Assembly: GCA_963819855.1 (NCBI GenBank)
Contig: CAWFYC010000022.1
Span: forward strand, 62,001 to 126,000
Length of the DNA: 64,000 nucleotides
DNA from: JAMXLO01 sp963819855
GTDB taxonomy: Bacteria > Pseudomonadota > Alphaproteobacteria > Acetobacterales > Acetobacteraceae
Reading direction: 5' to 3'
Shown here: positions 17,466 through 26,846 of the stretch, piece by piece
Numbering within the stretch: position 1 is the first letter of the stretch
Layout: every line of letters begins with the position of its first letter
The notes under the pieces: generated by a model
Seen by the model: the letters and a program-made list of their open reading frames with translations, nothing else
Told to the model about the DNA's origin: nothing
Databases searched by the model: none
Translations under genes and position numbers: made by a program

Positions 17466-18689
17466 ATGGGCGCCAAGCTCCATCGCCGTACATTCCTGGC
17501 GGGCACCGCAGCGGCCACATTGCCGATGCCCGCCATCGCGCAGAACAAGCCGATCCGCATCGGTCTGCTGACCGTCAAGACCGGCCCGCTCGCGCAGGGC
17601 GGCATCCAGATGGAACAGGGCGCCAACCTGTTCGTGAAAGACCGTAACAACATGATCGCCGGCCGCAAGGTTGAGTTGCTGATCGGCGATACCGGCGGCA
17701 ATCCGGCCGGCGCGAAGACCAAGGCGCAGGAACTGATCGAGCGCGACAATGTCGACATGATCTTCGGCCCGCTCGCCGCCTTCGAGCTGCTCGCCATCAC
17801 CGACTACGTGGCCGCGCACAAGACGCCGATCCTCAGCCTGGCGGCGGCCGAAGACATGTCGCAGCGCAAACCCAATCCGTATTTCGTGCGTGCCTCCGGC
17901 ACTTCGGCGCAGAACATGCACGTGCTTGCCGACTACGCCGCGAAGGAGCTGAAATACAAAAGTGTCATCACCATCAGCGAGGACTTCGCCTACGGTTACG
18001 AACAGATGGGCGGTTTCCAGCGCGTGTTCGAGGACGCCGGCGGCCATGTGGTGAAGAAGTTGTGGCCGCCGATCGTCACGCCCGACTACACCCCGTACAT
18101 TGCCCAACTCAGCGGCGTCGATGCGGTGGTGCAGGGCTTCGCCGGCTCCAATCCGCTGAAGTTCATGAAGCAGTACAAGGACGCAGGGGCCACGCTGCCG
18201 GTGATCGGCGGCGGCACCGCGGGCGACGATGCGCTGCTGAAGAGCTTTGGCGACGAGGCGATCGGGCTGGTGACGGCATCGGTGTTCAGCTCCGACCTCG
18301 ACACGCCGGCGACCAAGCAGTTCATCGCAGGCATGGTGCGTGACACCGGCGCCATCCCCGGCCTCTACGCTGCGGGCATGTATATCAACGGCATGATAGC
18401 GGAGGCGGCGTTGCAGGCCACCGGCGGCAATGCCGACGACAAGGAAGCGCTGATCAAGGCGATGCGCGCGGTGTCGCTGAGCAATTCGCCGCGCGGGCCG
18501 TTCCACTTCGACCATTTCGGCAACGTCGTCGGCAACGTCTACATCCGCCGCCTGGAACGCAAGGACGGCAAGCTGGTGCAGCACACGATCAAGACCTATC
18601 CCAACGTCAGCCAGTTCTGGACCTACGACGAGCAGTGGTTCCTGGCACAACCGGTATATTCGCGCGACTATCCGCCGCTGAAGGCGTGA
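17466..18689 (+). CDS. ABC transporter substrate-binding protein, branched-chain amino acid type
   Basis: A 407-residue periplasmic binding protein of the LivK-like Peripla_BP_6 family. The N-terminus HRRTFLAGTAAATLPMPAIA is a twin-arginine-type signal peptide, with cleavage likely after AIA. The mature part begins PIRIGLLTVKTGPLAQGG, a typical opening for the family. I chose the ATG at 17466 because AAGGGAGG lies upstream. It is the first gene of a five-gene transporter operon in the livKHMGF order, and its stop overlaps the permease start. The substrate could be a branched-chain amino acid, an amide or an aromatic acid; the sequence does not decide. Confidence 0.92.
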   Translation: MGAKLHRRTFLAGTAAATLPMPAIAQNKPIRIGLLTVKTGPLAQGGIQMEQGANLFVKDRNNMIAGRKVELLIGDTGGNPAGAKTKAQELIERDNVDMIFGPLAAFELLAITDYVAAHKTPILSLAAAEDMSQRKPNPYFVRASGTSAQNMHVLADYAAKELKYKSVITISEDFAYGYEQMGGFQRVFEDAGGHVVKKLWPPIVTPDYTPYIAQLSGVDAVVQGFAGSNPLKFMKQYKDAGATLPVIGGGTAGDDALLKSFGDEAIGLVTASVFSSDLDTPATKQFIAGMVRDTGAIPGLYAAGMYINGMIAEAALQATGGNADDKEALIKAMRAVSLSNSPRGPFHFDHFGNVVGNVYIRRLERKDGKLVQHTIKTYPNVSQFWTYDEQWFLAQPVYSRDYPPLKA

Positions 18690-19546
18690 ATCTCTGGCTG
18701 ATCCTGTCGGTCAACAGCGTCACGCTGGGCGGACTGCTGTTCCTGCTGTCGGCCGGCTTCTCGCTGATCTTCGGCCTGATGCGGATCCCGAACCTGACGC
18801 ACGGCTCGATGTTCATGCTGGGCGCGTATTTCGGCGTGAGCTGCATCGCCTGGGGTTTCGGCTTCTGGACCGCCGCGTTGCTGGCCGGACTTGGCGTGGC
18901 GCTGTTCGGCGCGGTGATCGAGCGGTTCGTGCTGCGCCGCCTGGTCGGCGCCGAACTGGCCCAGGTGCTGGTGACGCTTGGCCTGTCGTTCATGGTCGCC
19001 GATGTCTGCCTGATGCAGTGGGGCGGCGATCCGATCTCGGTCGAGACGCCGCCCATGCTGCGCGGCGCGACCGCGGTATTCGGACTGGCATTCCCCACCT
19101 ACCGGCTCGCCATCATCGTCATCGCCATGGCGATCGCCGCCGCACTGTGGCTGCTGCTCGACCGCACCCGGCTGGGTGCGATGATCCGCGCCGCGGTCGA
19201 TGATCCGGCGATGGCCCGGGTAGTCGGCATCCGCGTGTCGCATCTGTTCACCATCGTGTTCGCGCTGGGCGCCGGCCTGGCCGGGTTCGCCGGCGTGATC
19301 GGCGGACCGATCCTGTCGGTGTATCCCGGCCTCGATCAGGACATGCTGCCGCTCGCACTGGTGGTGGTGATCCTCGGCGGCACCGGCAGTCTTCTGGGAT
19401 CGCTGGTCGGCAGCTTCGTGGTCGGCTTCCTGTACAATTTCGGCCAGGCGGTGTTCCCCGAACTGGCCTATGTCGTCCTGTTCCTGCCCATGCTCATCGT
19501 GCTGGTGGTGCGGCCGCAGGGTCTGTTCGGCCGGGTCACGCTGTGA
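18686..19546 (+). CDS. livH: Branched-chain amino acid-type ABC permease (LivH-like)
   Basis: A 286-residue inner-membrane permease with about eight helices. Typical stretches are LLSAGFSLIFGLMRIPNLTH near the start and LGGTGSLLGSLVGSFVVGF in the last third, ending VVRPQGLFGR. The GTG start at 18686 overlaps the stop codon of the binding-protein gene. The longer in-frame extension upstream lies inside that gene and is not needed. It pairs with the LivM-like permease to form the translocation channel. Confidence 0.92.
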   Translation: MNLWLILSVNSVTLGGLLFLLSAGFSLIFGLMRIPNLTHGSMFMLGAYFGVSCIAWGFGFWTAALLAGLGVALFGAVIERFVLRRLVGAELAQVLVTLGLSFMVADVCLMQWGGDPISVETPPMLRGATAVFGLAFPTYRLAIIVIAMAIAAALWLLLDRTRLGAMIRAAVDDPAMARVVGIRVSHLFTIVFALGAGLAGFAGVIGGPILSVYPGLDQDMLPLALVVVILGGTGSLLGSLVGSFVVGFLYNFGQAVFPELAYVVLFLPMLIVLVVRPQGLFGRVTL

Positions 19547-20517
19547 GGCGTCTTGCGCTGGCCGTGGCGCTGCTGCTGCTGGCGACGCTGCCGTACTGGG
19601 TGGGCAACAGCTTCTACATCAACGTCGCCACGCAGATGCTGATCTACGCGGTACTCGCGTTGGGGCTGAACGTGCTGGTTGGCTACGCGGGACTGGTCAC
19701 GCTCGGGCACGCCGGCCTGTTCGGCATCGCCGCCTATGCCGGCGCGGCGCTGATCAACGCCGGTCACGGCCACGTCGTGGTGGCAATCGGTGCGCTGACG
19801 GCGACGCTGGCGGCGACGGCGATGTTCGCGGTGCTGGCGCTGCGGGGCACCGGGCTTGGCTTCGTCATGATCACCGTGGCGCTCGGCCAGATCGTCTGGG
19901 GCATCGCTTATCGCTGGATCAGCCTGACCAATGGCGACAACGGCATCTCGATCAACGTGCGGCCGAGGCCATTCGGCCTGCCGCTCGATTCGGCGGACGC
20001 ATTCTACTGGGCGACGCTGGTGGTGTTCCTGATCGCGGTCGCCGCGATGGCGATCTTCGTCGCCTCGCCGTTCGGCGCGGCGGTGCGCGGCACGCGCGAC
20101 CAGCCGCGACGCATGACCGCATTGGGCTACAACGTGTGGCTGACCCGCTTCCTCGCATTCCTGTTCTCCGGATTCTGGAGCGGCGTCGCGGGGCTGCTGT
20201 ATCTCTACTACAACCAGTTCGTCAGCCCGCAGACTGTCGCGCTGAGTGCGTCGGCCGAGGCGCTGCTGATGGTGATCGCCGGCGGTACCGCGACGTTGCT
20301 CGGACCGATCGCCGGCGCGGCGCTGGTCATCATCATGAAGGATGTCGCCAGCGCCTATATCGAGCGCTGGAACTTTGTGCTTGGCGCGATCTTCGTGGTG
20401 ATCGTCATCTTCATGCCGGAGGGGCTGGTGCCCGGCTCGGTACGGCTATGGCGCTGGGGTCTCTCACTGCTGCGGCCGCAAGCTGCGCCGGTGCTTCGCC
20501 GCGAGAGCGGGCGATGA
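19543..20517 (+). CDS. livM: Branched-chain amino acid-type ABC permease (LivM-like)
   Basis: A 324-residue permease with about nine hydrophobic helices. Family phrases include LGLNVLVGYAGLVTLGHAG, LRGTGLGFVMITVALGQIVW, and GGTATLLGPIAGAALV followed by IFMPEGLVPG. The GTG start overlaps the LivH stop (GTGA), and its own stop overlaps the ATPase start (ATGA), so the operon is translationally chained. With LivH it forms the membrane channel. Confidence 0.92.
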   Translation: MRRLALAVALLLLATLPYWVGNSFYINVATQMLIYAVLALGLNVLVGYAGLVTLGHAGLFGIAAYAGAALINAGHGHVVVAIGALTATLAATAMFAVLALRGTGLGFVMITVALGQIVWGIAYRWISLTNGDNGISINVRPRPFGLPLDSADAFYWATLVVFLIAVAAMAIFVASPFGAAVRGTRDQPRRMTALGYNVWLTRFLAFLFSGFWSGVAGLLYLYYNQFVSPQTVALSASAEALLMVIAGGTATLLGPIAGAALVIIMKDVASAYIERWNFVLGAIFVVIVIFMPEGLVPGSVRLWRWGLSLLRPQAAPVLRRESGR

Positions 20518-21240
20518 TCGCGCTCGAGGTGCGCGATCTCAACAAGGCGTTCGGCGGGCTGCGGGTTACGTCGGCGGTGAACCTCGCGGTCGAGCCGGGC
20601 GAGCGGCGGCTGATCATCGGTCCGAATGGCGCCGGCAAGACCACGCTGTTCAACCTGATCACCGGCGAATTGCGCACGGATTCCGGACGCATCATGCTGT
20701 TCGGCCGCGACCTTACCGGCGTTGCGGCACGCCGCCGCGCGCATCTCGGCCTGGCGCGCACCTATCAGATCATCACGCTGTTTCCCGGTGAAACGCTGGC
20801 CGGCAACGTGACGCTGTCGCTGCTCGGCCTGTCGCCGCTGCGCTGGAACCCGATCGTCCGGCTGTACGGTCAGCGCAATCTGATGCAGAGGGCGCGCGAG
20901 ACGCTGGCACGTGTCGGACTCGACCATCTTGCCGATCGGCCGGTCGGACAGACCTCCTACGGCGAACGCCGCCGTGTCGAGATCGCCATGGCGCTGGCGC
21001 AGAGCCCGAAGCTGCTGCTGCTGGACGAACCGTTCGCCGGCCTGTCGGTCGAGGAACGGCGCGACGTGCTGGCCCTGATCGGCAACATCCCGCGCGACGT
21101 CACCATCGTGATGATCGAACACGACATGGACGTCGCGCTGGAATTCGCCGAGCGCATCACGGTGCTGCATTTCGGCCGGGTGATCGTCGAGGGCACGCGC
21201 GCCGAGGTGGTGCAGCATCCGCGCACCAGGGAGATCTACC

Positions 21241-21251
<11 letters not shown>
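20514..21251 (+). CDS. livG: Branched-chain amino acid-type ABC ATPase (LivG-like)
   Basis: A 245-residue ATP-binding subunit. Walker A is GPNGAGKTT, the signature is a variant, TSYGERRRVE, in place of LSGGQ, and Walker B with its glutamate is LLLLDEPFAGL, followed by the switch histidine in VMIEHDMD. The variant signature with Y in the second position is common in LivG proteins. It starts inside the LivM stop codon and overlaps the start of the second ATPase by about ten bases. Confidence 0.93.
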
Positions 21252-21960
<709 letters not shown>

Positions 21961-22036
21961 GTGTCATTGCGAGTTCAACACCGGCCGTGCGGCCGGCCCT
22001 GACGGGACGGAAACAGCCCGACGACGGTCCCACGCG

Positions 22037-22134
22037 TCATCCCCGCGCAAAGCCTGCCCTCGCGAAAGCGGGGGCGGGAACCCAGGGCGAGGTCCGCGCG
22101 GTTGCCCTGGGTCCCCGCTGCCGCGGGGATGACA
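22037..22134. repeat. Long REP-like palindromic unit
   Basis: About 98 bases between livF and the membrane-protein gene. The block opens with ATCCCCGCGCAAAGCCTGCC, continues into CTCGCGAAAGCGGGGGCGGG, and closes with CCCTGGGTCCCCGC and GCGGGGATGAC. Its first 33 or so bases are nearly identical to the left arm of the unit at 53731-53850. The ends (ATCCCCGC and GCGGGGAT) are inverted repeats. No coding potential is apparent in the 335-base gap that holds it. Confidence 0.7.
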
Positions 22135-22160
22135 ACGGGGGGACGGTTTCTTGTTTGGAG

Positions 22161-22216
22161 CGCCGCGACGAAGTAATCCAGCGCTGGCTTGCTTCGTCGC
22201 GTGCTCCTCGCGATGA
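22161..22216. repeat. Repeat with GCGACGAAG/CTTCGTCGC arms, left copy
   Basis: A second repeat type. GCGACGAAG at 22165-22173 pairs with CTTCGTCGC at 22192-22200, followed by GTGCTCCTCGCGATGA. A related element lies at 22821-22880, so the two flank the small membrane-protein gene. This family (GCAATCC..TTGCTTCGTCG..CTCCTCGCAATGAC) is a common intergenic repeat in alphaproteobacteria. Confidence 0.6.
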
Positions 22217-22295
22217 TAGAATTGAGGGTACCAATCCAATCGTACTAAAGATGCTGTAGTATTTTCCCGTTCACCCACGATTGGAGACCGATGCA

Positions 22296-22787
22296 ATGCC
22301 GGCAGATCTCCGGTCGCTTCGTTCCGTGCCCGTGGGAGCTTGTCTGCTGTTCGTGGTCGCGTTCGGCCTCTACATCGCCATGCTGGCCAGCATTGTCACG
22401 CCAGCCGAGGCCGGCGGCGGCGAAGCTGTGATAGGCGCAGCATTCCAGGAATTGTTCATAACGGCTGGGCTGTGGATCGCATTGGCCGTTCTCCTTTTGG
22501 TGGGCGGCATGAGGGGAGAAATGCCTCGCTGGGCGGCGATCGCCGCTATCTTTCTGCATCCGCTATCCGGAGTTGCCACCTTTATCGCCCTCGACATGTG
22601 CTCGCGTAGCATCGGATGGGCGATAACATTTCCTGTCCTCTTGCCGGCGCTGATGGCGCTTTACGCAATGTGGGCGCGATTGCCGCAACTTCACGGAGTG
22701 CTTCCCGCAAACACCACCAGTGCCACCATCTGGTGTGCGACCCTCATATTGTCGATCGCGCCGCTGGTATTGGCCAACTACTACTGA
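22296..22787 (+). CDS. Four-helix membrane protein of unknown function
   Basis: A 163-residue protein that I do not recognise. Four hydrophobic stretches are clear: one at the N-terminus (VGACLLFVVAFGLYIAMLAS), two in the middle (LFITAGLWIALAVLLLVGG and WAITFPVLLPALMALYAMW) and one at the C-terminus (TIWCATLILSIAPLVLANYY). Few charged residues and no enzyme motif are seen. The ATG at 22296 is preferred; an in-frame TTG at 22281 would add five residues. It is a single gene boxed by repeats on both sides, and base use is less GC-rich than in neighbouring genes. It may be a mobile or lineage-specific gene. Confidence 0.6.
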   Translation: MPADLRSLRSVPVGACLLFVVAFGLYIAMLASIVTPAEAGGGEAVIGAAFQELFITAGLWIALAVLLLVGGMRGEMPRWAAIAAIFLHPLSGVATFIALDMCSRSIGWAITFPVLLPALMALYAMWARLPQLHGVLPANTTSATIWCATLILSIAPLVLANYY

Positions 22788-22820
22788 ACCGCGAGGCGAT
22801 TTCACGCCCCAAGCGACAGG

Positions 22821-22880
22821 GCAATCCAGAAGAGCGCGAACGATCGGGATTGCTTCGTCGCGGCGCTCCTCACAATGACA
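22821..22880. repeat. Repeat with GGATTGCTTCGTCGC core, right copy
   Basis: This copy contains GGCAATCCAG, then GGGATTGCTTCGTCGC and GGCGCTCCTCACAATGAC. GCAATCC and GGATTGC are inverted arms. It shares TTGCTTCGTCGC and GCTCCTC with the element at 22161-22216. It lies just past the four-helix gene and before the 3' end of engB. Confidence 0.6.
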
Positions 22881-22887
22881 ACGTGTG

Positions 22888-23571
22888 TCAGCCCGCTAAC
22901 CCAGCGATCGCCGCCCGCAACTCCGCGATCCCCGCGTCAGTCTCGCTGCTGGTCACCACCACCTCCGGATGCGCGGCCGGATGCGCGCGCGCTAACGCCT
23001 GCGCCTCGTCCAGCTTCCGTGCCAACGCCGCCGGCTTCACCCCATCGGCCTTGGTCAGCACCACCTGAAATGTCACCGCCGCACGATCCAGCAGCTCCAT
23101 CACAGCCCGGTCCGCCTCCTTCACCTCGATCCGTGCGTCCAGCAGCAGCAACACCCGACGCAGCGTCGCGCGGCCACGCAGGTAGTCGAACATCAGCCCC
23201 TGCCAGTCCTGCTTCACCGCCTTGCCGGCGCGCGCGTAGCCATAGCCCGGCATATCGACCAGCGTCAGCCTCCCGCCCAGATCGAAGAAGTTGAGCTGCC
23301 GCGTGCGTCCCGGTTCGCCGGAAACCCGTGCCAGCGCGCGCCGCCCGGTCAGCGCATTCAGCAGCGACGATTTTCCCACGTTCGACCGTCCGGCGAACGC
23401 CACCTCGGGCCCCGCCGCCTGCGGCAACTGATCCAGCCGCTGCGCCGCGTACACGAACCGGCACTCCGCGGCGAACAGGACTCGCCCCGCCTCGATCAGT
23501 TCGGCTTCGTCATCCGTCAGGTGCGCGCGAGCCCCGGCCGCGCCAGGCTGGTCCGCCGCATGATCAGCCAT
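22888..23571 (-). CDS. engB: Ribosome biogenesis GTP-binding protein EngB/YihA
   Basis: A 227-residue TRAFAC-class GTPase needed for large ribosomal subunit assembly. G1 is AGRSNVGKSS, G2 is the threonine in GRTRQLNFF, G3 is VDMPGYG, G4 is LTKADGVK and a G5-like TSS follows. The N-terminal GRVLFAAECRFV is characteristic. In-frame start choices are limited. The ATG at 23571 (MADHAADQPG) overlaps yidC by 55 bases. A CTG over the yidC stop codon would be the next option and would give a more usual length. It is the last gene of the rpmH-rnpA-yidD-yidC operon. Confidence 0.92.
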   Translation of the reverse strand: MADHAADQPGAAGARAHLTDDEAELIEAGRVLFAAECRFVYAAQRLDQLPQAAGPEVAFAGRSNVGKSSLLNALTGRRALARVSGEPGRTRQLNFFDLGGRLTLVDMPGYGYARAGKAVKQDWQGLMFDYLRGRATLRRVLLLLDARIEVKEADRAVMELLDRAAVTFQVVLTKADGVKPAALARKLDEAQALARAHPAAHPEVVVTSSETDAGIAELRAAIAGLAG

Positions 23572-25253
23572 TGCTGCCCGATCGACAGCAGGTTGTTCCA
23601 GCTCCAGTAGATCACCAGTCCCGCCGGGAAGCGCGCCAGCATGAAGGTAAAGATCAGCGGCATGAACTGGAACATCCGCGCCTGCACCGGATCCGGCGGC
23701 GGCGGATTCAGTTTCTGCTGAAGGAACATCGTCAGGCCCATGATCAGCGGCCAGGCACCCAGATGCAGGAATGGCGATATCGTCGTGGGGTCGAACGGGA
23801 TCAGCCCGAACAGGTTGAAGACGTTGGTCGGATCGACCTGGGACAGGTCGTGGATCCAGCCGAAGAACGGCGCCTGACGCATCTCGATGGTGACGAAGAT
23901 CACCTTGTAGAGTGAGAAGAACACCGGAATTTGCACCACCATCGGCAGGCAGCCCGATGCCGGGTTCACCTTCTCGGCCTTGTACAGCGCCATCATCTCC
24001 TGCTGCATGCGCTGCGGCTCGTCCTTGAACCGCTCGCGCAGGGCCGTCATCTTCGGCCCCAGCAGCTTCATCTTGCTCATCGAGCGATACGAGTAGTTCG
24101 CCAGCGGGAAGAACAGCGCCTTGACGAACACGGTGAACACCATGATCGCCAGGCCGAAATTCCCCAGCAACCCGTTCAGCCAGTCGAGGCAATAGAAGAT
24201 CGGCTTGGTCAGGAAATAGAACCAGCCGAAGTCCACCGCTTTGTCGAAGTTCGGGATGTGGTCCTCGGCCTGATAGCGGTCGAGCAGGCGGACGATCTTG
24301 GCGCCGGCGAACACGCGCGACGACATCGACACACCGCCATTCGGCGCGATCGTCTGAGGCTCGTGGGTGACGTAGTCGACCTGGTAGTGATCGCCGTCCT
24401 CGCTGATGTGGCGGAAATTGACCGTCGAGGCGATCGACTGGTCAGGCACCAGTGCGGCCAGCCAGTACTTGTCGGTGATCCCGGCCCAGCCGCCATTGGC
24501 GGTCGCGTCATAGGCGATGCCGTTCTTCTTCTCGCCCTCGCTCTTGGCCTTGGCGTACGTGGTCTCCTGCAACGTGCCGTCCACCACGCCAAGCAAGCCT
24601 TCGAACAGGATGTAGTAGCCGGCCACCTCCGGTGTGTAGTCGCGACGGATGCGCGCCCAGGGAAACAGCTTCACCGTTGCGGCCGTCGCGTTCGTCACGG
24701 ACTGGTCCACGCTGAACATGTAGTCGTCATCGACCGCGAACATGATCTGGAAGGTCAGACCGGCACCGTTGTCCCATGACAGGGTGACCGGATGGCCTGC
24801 GCTCAGCGTACCGCCCGAGCTGGTCCAGATCGTGTCGTTGTCCGGCAGCTTCACCTGTTCGCCGGGTGCGGCACTCCAGCCGTATTGAATGTAGTAGGGA
24901 TGGTCTTCCGATCGAGGTTCCAGCAACCGCACGTTCGGCGAATTCGGCGCCAGCGTCTCGCGATAATCGTTGAGCACCAGATCGTCCAGCCGCGCGCCCA
25001 GCAGACTGATCGAGCCGCGCACGCGATGCGCCGCGATCGTCACCCGGGGAACCTCCTTGGGCACCGTCGGCCCCGCCGCGACCGGCGCCGCCTGACCGGA
25101 GGGGGCCGGTGTCTGGGTCGCCGTGGTCTGCGTGCTGGCAACCTGCGTCGCCGGCTTGGGGGCCTGCGGCAAATGCGGGGCGATCAGCACCTGGAAGCCT
25201 AGTAGAATGGCGACCGAGATCGCGATCGCCAGAAAGAGGCGCTGCTGGTCCAT
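23517..25253 (-). CDS. yidC: Membrane protein insertase YidC
   Basis: A 578-residue insertase that places proteins in the inner membrane alone or with Sec. An N-terminal helix (LFLAIAISVAILLGFQVL) is followed by a large periplasmic domain of about residues 60-340. Five helices follow, including LGNFGLAIMVFTVFVKALFF, LPMVVQIPVFFSLYKV and FMLARFPAGLVIYWSWNN. The linker after the first helix is rich in Q, T, P and A. Length and architecture match the Gram-negative family. The start overlaps the yidD stop by one base. Confidence 0.95.
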   Translation of the reverse strand: MDQQRLFLAIAISVAILLGFQVLIAPHLPQAPKPATQVASTQTTATQTPAPSGQAAPVAAGPTVPKEVPRVTIAAHRVRGSISLLGARLDDLVLNDYRETLAPNSPNVRLLEPRSEDHPYYIQYGWSAAPGEQVKLPDNDTIWTSSGGTLSAGHPVTLSWDNGAGLTFQIMFAVDDDYMFSVDQSVTNATAATVKLFPWARIRRDYTPEVAGYYILFEGLLGVVDGTLQETTYAKAKSEGEKKNGIAYDATANGGWAGITDKYWLAALVPDQSIASTVNFRHISEDGDHYQVDYVTHEPQTIAPNGGVSMSSRVFAGAKIVRLLDRYQAEDHIPNFDKAVDFGWFYFLTKPIFYCLDWLNGLLGNFGLAIMVFTVFVKALFFPLANYSYRSMSKMKLLGPKMTALRERFKDEPQRMQQEMMALYKAEKVNPASGCLPMVVQIPVFFSLYKVIFVTIEMRQAPFFGWIHDLSQVDPTNVFNLFGLIPFDPTTISPFLHLGAWPLIMGLTMFLQQKLNPPPPDPVQARMFQFMPLIFTFMLARFPAGLVIYWSWNNLLSIGQQWLIMRRTSLARPGLART

Positions 25254-25495
25254 CACACCTCCGTCGCGCAGTCGCAGGCGGGCACGGGATCGTAGCCGCC
25301 CTCGTGCCACGGGTTGCAGCGCAGAATCCGCCGTGCCGCCAGACCGCTGCCGCGCATTACACCATGGCCGCGGAACGCCTCGATTGCGTAATCGCTGCAG
25401 CTTGGGACGAATCGGCAGTTGGCGCCGATCACCGGGCGAACGGTCCACTGATAGGCACGCACTGCCCCGATCGCGACGTGCGCGGCGGGAGTCAT
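25253..25495 (-). CDS. yidD: Membrane protein insertion efficiency factor YidD
   Basis: An 80-residue protein with the conserved cysteines and tryptophans of the YidD family: CRFVPSCSDYAIEA, then RILRCNPWHEGGYDPVP. It helps YidC-dependent insertion at the inner face of the membrane. It starts inside the end of rnpA (four-base overlap) and ends in the first base of yidC, in the order normal for this operon. Confidence 0.93.
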   Translation of the reverse strand: MTPAAHVAIGAVRAYQWTVRPVIGANCRFVPSCSDYAIEAFRGHGVMRGSGLAARRILRCNPWHEGGYDPVPACDCATEV

Positions 25496-25830
25496 GCCAC
25501 GCCTGCCTTCGCCAATGCCCGGCGCAGATCATCCTGCAAGGCGGAAAAATCCCGCCCGCGCGTCGCCGCGCGGCCGACCAGCACCAGATCGACACCCGCA
25601 ACCGGGTGTTCGGCCAGCACGAGCCTCGCGGCTTCCTTCAGGCGGCGGCGGGTGCGGTTGCGGATCACGGCGTTGCCGATCTTCCTTGTGACGGTGAAAC
25701 CCAGTCGTGCCGGTTCCTGGTCGTCCCGCGGCACAGCCTGCAGTACCAGGCCGGGCATCGGTGCCTTGCAGCCCTTAGCCGCGGCGCGCAGGAACTCGGC
25801 GCGGCGTGTCAGGCGGCCGGGCGTGGCCAA
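25492..25830 (-). CDS. rnpA: Ribonuclease P protein component
   Basis: A 112-residue basic protein that binds the RNase P RNA and assists 5' maturation of tRNAs. The RNR-type motif is NRTRRRLKEAAR, preceded by LGFTVTRKIGNAVIRN. I chose the TTG at 25830, giving MATPGRLTRRAEFLR, because this is the usual N-terminus and it starts 13 bases after the rpmH stop. A longer reading would run back through rpmH in another frame and is not credible. Confidence 0.92.
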   Translation of the reverse strand: MATPGRLTRRAEFLRAAAKGCKAPMPGLVLQAVPRDDQEPARLGFTVTRKIGNAVIRNRTRRRLKEAARLVLAEHPVAGVDLVLVGRAATRGRDFSALQDDLRRALAKAGVA

Positions 25831-25843
25831 GCTCGACCTCGGT

Positions 25844-25978
25844 TCAGGCCGACAGGCGCTTGCGGCCCTTCGCCCGCCGGTTGGCCAAAATCCTGCGGCC
25901 GCCGACAGTGGCCATCCGGGCGCGGAACCCATGCCGCCGCTTGCGGACCAGCTTCGACGGTTGATAGGTGCGCTTCAC
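25844..25978 (-). CDS. rpmH: 50S ribosomal protein L34
   Basis: A 44-residue protein reading MKRTYQPSKLVRKRRHGF, then MATVGGRRILANRR and the ending GRKRLSA. This is the full-length L34 sequence. The start codon is GTG. It is the first gene of the rpmH-rnpA-yidD-yidC-engB operon, about 80 bases downstream of a near-consensus promoter. It was found by direct translation and is certain despite its size. Confidence 0.97.
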   Translation of the reverse strand: MKRTYQPSKLVRKRRHGFRARMATVGGRRILANRRAKGRKRLSA

Positions 25979-26058
25979 GGCGGTTTCTCCGATGGTGCCT
26001 GGACACCCACATGGTTGCGGGTTCGGGCGCCAAATCAGGTGCCCGTCGCAGGCGGCGG

Positions 26059-26087
26059 CTTATAGGGGCGCGGTCCTGGGCCGTCAA
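26059..26087 (-). promoter_or_regulatory. Sigma70-type promoter of the rpmH operon
   Basis: On the minus strand TTGACG (26087-26082) and TATAAG (26064-26059) are separated by 17 bases, close to the consensus -35 and -10 boxes at ideal spacing. The GC-rich spacer is typical of this genome. The site is about 80 bases upstream of the rpmH start and faces it. It lies in the divergent gap shared with the TVP38 gene. Confidence 0.75.
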
Positions 26088-26147
26088 TCGCGCCGCCAAC
26101 CCGATTGTCACGCGACAACGGCGGCCAAGCCACTGCATGGTTCCGCC

Positions 26148-26846
26148 ATGCGTGTCCTGCGTCGATTCTGGCCCATCGCGCTACTGCTCGCCGCCATCGC
26201 CGCCGCCTGGGTCGGCGGCCTCACCCAGCAGGTGAGTTGGGCGGCATTGGCGCGAAACCAGGCACTGCTGGTCGCCTGGGTCGCATCGCATCCGATCACA
26301 GCGCCCTCACTCTACGTGCTGATCTACGCTGCGGCGGTCCTGATCCTGCTGCCGGAATCGGCGGTGCTGACGGTGGCCGGCGGCCTGCTGTTCGGTAGCC
26401 TGTCAGGCGGCATCCTGGCCATCGTCGGATCGTCGGCCGGTGCGATCGCCCTGTTCATCGCAATCCGCCATCACCTGGCCGACGGGTTCGCCGCCCGCCG
26501 CGGCCGGTTCGTCGACGCCGTCCGCCTCAGCCTGCGGCGCGACGGATTCAGCTATTTGCTCGCCATCCGTCTGGTGCCGGCATTTCCCTTCTGGCTGGTG
26601 AACCTGGCCGCAGCCCTGAGCGGCATGCGGCTGCTACCGTATGCCGGTGCCACGGTACTCGGGATCATGCCAGCCACGTTCATCTTTGCCTCCATCGGTG
26701 CCGGCCTCGGCGACGTGCTGTCTGCCGGCGGCCGTCCCGACCTCGCGGTGATCTTCTCGCCGCGTATCCTGGGACCTCTGATCGGGCTTGCCGCGTTGTC
26801 CCTCCTGCCGGTCGCCTGGCGTCGCTGGAGGCGCTCCGGTGCCTGA
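26148..26846 (+). CDS. TVP38/TMEM64 (VTT/DedA-like) membrane protein
   Basis: A 232-residue membrane protein with about six helices. The family core is visible in VLTVAGGLLFGSLSGGILAI, then AIRLVPAFPFWLVNLAAALS and LGIMPATFIFASIGAGLGD. The R-x-x-P-x-x-P-F pattern is the re-entrant-loop signature of the DedA/VTT superfamily, whose members are linked to lipid scrambling or transport and envelope homeostasis. It overlaps the next gene by eight bases. In many bacteria these two genes are paired or fused, which supports a joint role. The ATG at 26148 is preceded by no strong ribosome site. Confidence 0.88.
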   Translation: MRVLRRFWPIALLLAAIAAAWVGGLTQQVSWAALARNQALLVAWVASHPITAPSLYVLIYAAAVLILLPESAVLTVAGGLLFGSLSGGILAIVGSSAGAIALFIAIRHHLADGFAARRGRFVDAVRLSLRRDGFSYLLAIRLVPAFPFWLVNLAAALSGMRLLPYAGATVLGIMPATFIFASIGAGLGDVLSAGGRPDLAVIFSPRILGPLIGLAALSLLPVAWRRWRRSGA

